DNA of 7,671 bases from Pseudomonadota bacterium (GTDB lineage Bacteria; Pseudomonadota; Gammaproteobacteria; Burkholderiales; SG8-39), in NCBI GenBank assembly GCA_021848555.1, contig JAJZUN010000117.1:1-7671 (forward strand). The letters are read 5' to 3'. Positions 6,199-7,671 of the stretch are shown piece by piece (within the stretch, counting starts at the first letter, position 1; each line of letters begins with the position of its first letter). The translations under genes were made by a program, and so were the position numbers. The notes under the pieces were generated by a model. It was not told the DNA's origin. It was given only the letters and a program-made list of their open reading frames with translations, and ran no database searches.

Positions 6199-7143
6199 TT
6201 ACGCGCGCCTGGTGAGCTGCGCGCAAAGTTCCTCATGCTTCAGATATCCGGCGTAGCGCTCGAAAGTGCCGAATTCCGCGCGCAATTCCGGGCTTCGGTT
6301 CCATTGCGATTTGGCATCGCTCGCGATTGGCGCGGGGCCGCTGAAATACCACTGATTGCTCGTTTTCTTTGCGCGCAGCGTACCGTCAAAGGTCCCCACG
6401 GCATCGGCGAGGCCTGCGCGCACTGCCTGGGCCCCGATCAGGACGCCACCGCGGCCAAAATCGGTGAGCACGCGATCCGTGCTCACGCCGCGGAATCGTG
6501 CAACTGCACCGACGAAGACTTCCTCGATCGCGTCGACGTTCCCTTGTAGTACGGCGCGGCCGGCGTCGGTAGCCGGATCGGGGCGCTTGTTTGGTGCGCC
6601 ACTGGAAATGATTTCGTGAAAGACCACACCATCACGCGTCTGACGCCCTCGATCGTCGGCTATCACTGCCAGCACTCCGATCGAACCCAGAGTTGCGGTG
6701 TCGCCAACTACGATCGCGCTTGCGGCTGCGCCAATCCAATACGCAGCACTTGCCATGTAGCCGGATGTGAACGCGACCACCGGCTTTTGCGCGCGCGCTT
6801 CGTAGATTCGGCTCGCCAAGTCTGAGACACCGGCCACCGATCCGCCGGGGGAATCGATATTGAGCATAATGCTTTCGACTGACGGATCGGCTAATGCACT
6901 GTTGAAATTGGCGAGGACTTGCTCGATCGATGTGCCGCCGAGTAGGCGAAGCATCCAGGAATCCCTGGGGGCGATGACTCCGGAGATATTGATGATCGCA
7001 GTACCGTCCGCCTTGCGAATGGCGGACTCGCTCGCCGGCGCCGCGGCTTGAACTTCGACTTCAATACGCGCCGCACGCTCCAGTTCTCCTCGTTCCATGA
7101 GAAAGACATTTTGAGCGAGCACGTCGAGTGCTTTCATTTTCAT
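6199..7143 (-). CDS. S49 family (SppA-like) serine peptidase, phage capsid-maturation type (314 aa)
   Basis: The core shows S49 hallmarks: IDSPGG at 96-101, ASAAYW with the probable nucleophile Ser132, and SSGAPNKRPDP with the probable general-base Lys186. The Ser-Lys spacing of 54 is close to that of short SppA enzymes, which use a Ser-Lys dyad. GAQAVRAGLADAVG at 237-250 is the usual C-terminal core motif. There is no signal peptide or membrane anchor, which argues for a phage head-maturation protease rather than a cellular signal-peptide peptidase. A 45-residue tail beyond 270 (W281, SPELRAEF) is typical of phage members. AAGGAG five bases before the ATG at 7143 fixes the start, and the ATGA overlap indicates coupling to the upstream gene. 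Its usual substrates, scaffold and capsid proteins, are not evident nearby. Confidence 0.9.
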   Translation of the reverse strand: MKMKALDVLAQNVFLMERGELERAARIEVEVQAAAPASESAIRKADGTAIINISGVIAPRDSWMLRLLGGTSIEQVLANFNSALADPSVESIMLNIDSPGGSVAGVSDLASRIYEARAQKPVVAFTSGYMASAAYWIGAAASAIVVGDTATLGSIGVLAVIADDRGRQTRDGVVFHEIISSGAPNKRPDPATDAGRAVLQGNVDAIEEVFVGAVARFRGVSTDRVLTDFGRGGVLIGAQAVRAGLADAVGTFDGTLRAKKTSNQWYFSGPAPIASDAKSQWNRSPELRAEFGTFERYAGYLKHEELCAQLTRRA

Positions 7144-7361
7144 TGCATCTCCTTGTTTATTGGAAAGACGGGTGCACAGGGCGGATTGAGGAGGATCTCG
7201 GGTACAGCTTCGCGCTCGAATTCTTCAACTGCCATTACATCGGCGTACCGAACGAAATCGCCGTTAAATAAATCGCGCAGAAGGGGGCAGCGATTCCAGA
7301 CCGGGATTAGCAGGAGGAGGGTTTTGTCGACGGTGTCGCGCGAATCCATGCTCGCAAGCAT
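7140..7361 (-). CDS. small phage-region protein, function unknown (73 aa)
   Basis: This short frame ends in TGA overlapping the ATG of the S49 peptidase (ATGA), implying translational coupling. The ATG at 7361 is preferred because GGTAGGTGG lies just upstream and the previous gene ends seven bases before. An in-frame ATG at 7394 would overlap that gene by 26 bases, and one at 7349 would shorten the protein. It has a hydrophobic TLLLLIPVW segment near residues 14-22 and an acidic middle (AVEEFEREAVPEI), followed by a Pro-rich end. I do not recognise it. Its position before a maturation protease is where portal or connector genes often end, but it is not recognisably part of either. Confidence 0.5.
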   Translation of the reverse strand: MLASMDSRDTVDKTLLLLIPVWNRCPLLRDLFNGDFVRYADVMAVEEFEREAVPEILLNPPCAPVFPINKEMQ

Positions 7362-7368
7362 GCGCCAC

Positions 7369-7671
7369 CTACCCCGTGGTGCCGCAAGATGCACGACTTC
7401 GTTTCACCAATTCCTTAATCTGGCGCCAATGGCGCGGTATCTCGCCATCCGTTGCTTTGAACGCGTTGAACAGCGCGACACGCAGTGGAGTCGCGCCCTT
7501 ATCCGGACGGCTTTCCTCCGGGCGGCCTGCATCTTTCCAGGGACGCCAATACAATTCTTCGAAGCGATCGATTTCATCAAGCACGTTGTGCGCTTCCTGC
7601 CAAGCGCTGTCGCCCCGTCCGCATTCATCGCATGCAGCCGCTATCCAACGGTCCCGCTCGGCGTAGCGCGC
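7369..7671 (-). CDS. C-terminal 100 residues of an unrecognised protein (runs off right edge)
   Basis: The frame is open from the right edge to a TAG at 7369-7371, giving at least 100 residues without a clear start; a GTG at 7584 is internal to the longer frame. The visible part is rich in Trp and in charged residues, with a CDEC pair at about 14-17, DEIDRFEELYWRPW, and a C-terminal helical segment ALFNAFKATDGEIPRHWRQI. The CDEC pair alone is not enough to call a zinc site. I recognise no phage or cellular family. The tight spacing to the next gene and the shared strand suggest that it belongs to the same operon as the peptidase. Confidence 0.6.
   Translation of the reverse strand, partial: ARYAERDRWIAAACDECGRGDSAWQEAHNVLDEIDRFEELYWRPWKDAGRPEESRPDKGATPLRVALFNAFKATDGEIPRHWRQIKELVKRSRASCGTTG

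Larger units (their letters stand above)
3008..7671 (-). mobile_element. prophage or prophage-derived element, one end (continues off right edge)
   Basis: The region is bounded on the left by the tRNA half-gene and contains two clear phage morphogenesis genes, an S49 capsid-maturation-type peptidase and a tail tape-measure protein, with small phage-like genes between and upstream. All are on the minus strand, closely spaced and partly overlapping. Expected head genes (portal, major capsid, connectors) and tail-tube genes are absent between peptidase and tape measure, and tail-tip and lysis genes are absent after it. Long-tailed morphology, siphovirus-like or myovirus-like, is implied by the tape measure. 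Integrase, terminase and the second attachment site would have to lie to the right. Whether the element can still form particles cannot be told from this segment. Confidence 0.75.

Noticed and set aside
1..7671. CRISPR array, retron, reverse transcriptase or defence/toxin system
   Set aside because: No regularly spaced repeats and no frame with the matching motifs were seen on either strand.

Overview
The window is GC-rich DNA from a proteobacterium, most likely a betaproteobacterium. That is inferred from the style of the exopolysaccharide genes and the tRNA sequence; no rRNA or housekeeping gene is present to fix the taxon. All convincing genes lie on the minus strand, so the window reads biologically from right to left. 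Two unrelated blocks meet at a tRNA half-gene near position 3008-3054.

Right block (about 3055-7671): part of an integrated tailed-phage element. In transcription order it holds the C-terminal part of an unrecognised protein running off the right edge, a small unrecognised protein, an S49 (SppA-like) serine peptidase of the capsid-maturation type, a protein with coiled coils at both ends, a 72-residue basic protein, and a 651-residue tail tape-measure protein. The S49 and tape-measure genes have strong Shine-Dalgarno sequences, and start/stop overlaps suggest one operon. No portal, major capsid, head-tail connector or tail-tube gene lies between the peptidase and the tape measure, and no tail-tip or lysis gene follows it. 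The element is therefore either reduced by deletion or unusually organised. About 330 bases of poorly coding, locally AT-rich DNA separate the tape-measure gene from the attachment site.

Junction (3008-3054): the 3' half of a CAT-anticodon tRNA (best match tRNA-Ile2, the lysidine-type isoacceptor), from the anticodon stem to an encoded CCA. The 5' half is absent. This is the expected remnant at one end of an element that integrated into the tRNA gene.

Left block (1-3007): chromosomal flank carrying an exopolysaccharide operon fragment. It holds a membrane-anchored TPR-like protein resembling the VpsP family, a secreted protein with two tandem FecR-like domains, and the N-terminus of an O-antigen ligase/polymerase-type membrane protein that runs off the left edge. 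The first two genes overlap by ATGA and are probably translationally coupled. The operon starts only 36 bases after the tRNA CCA, so the integration appears to have cut it off from its former upstream region.

I see no CRISPR array, rRNA, insertion sequence, toxin-antitoxin pair or recognisable defence system. The points most worth checking are the tRNA/attachment junction, the missing head genes and the duplicated FecR protein.
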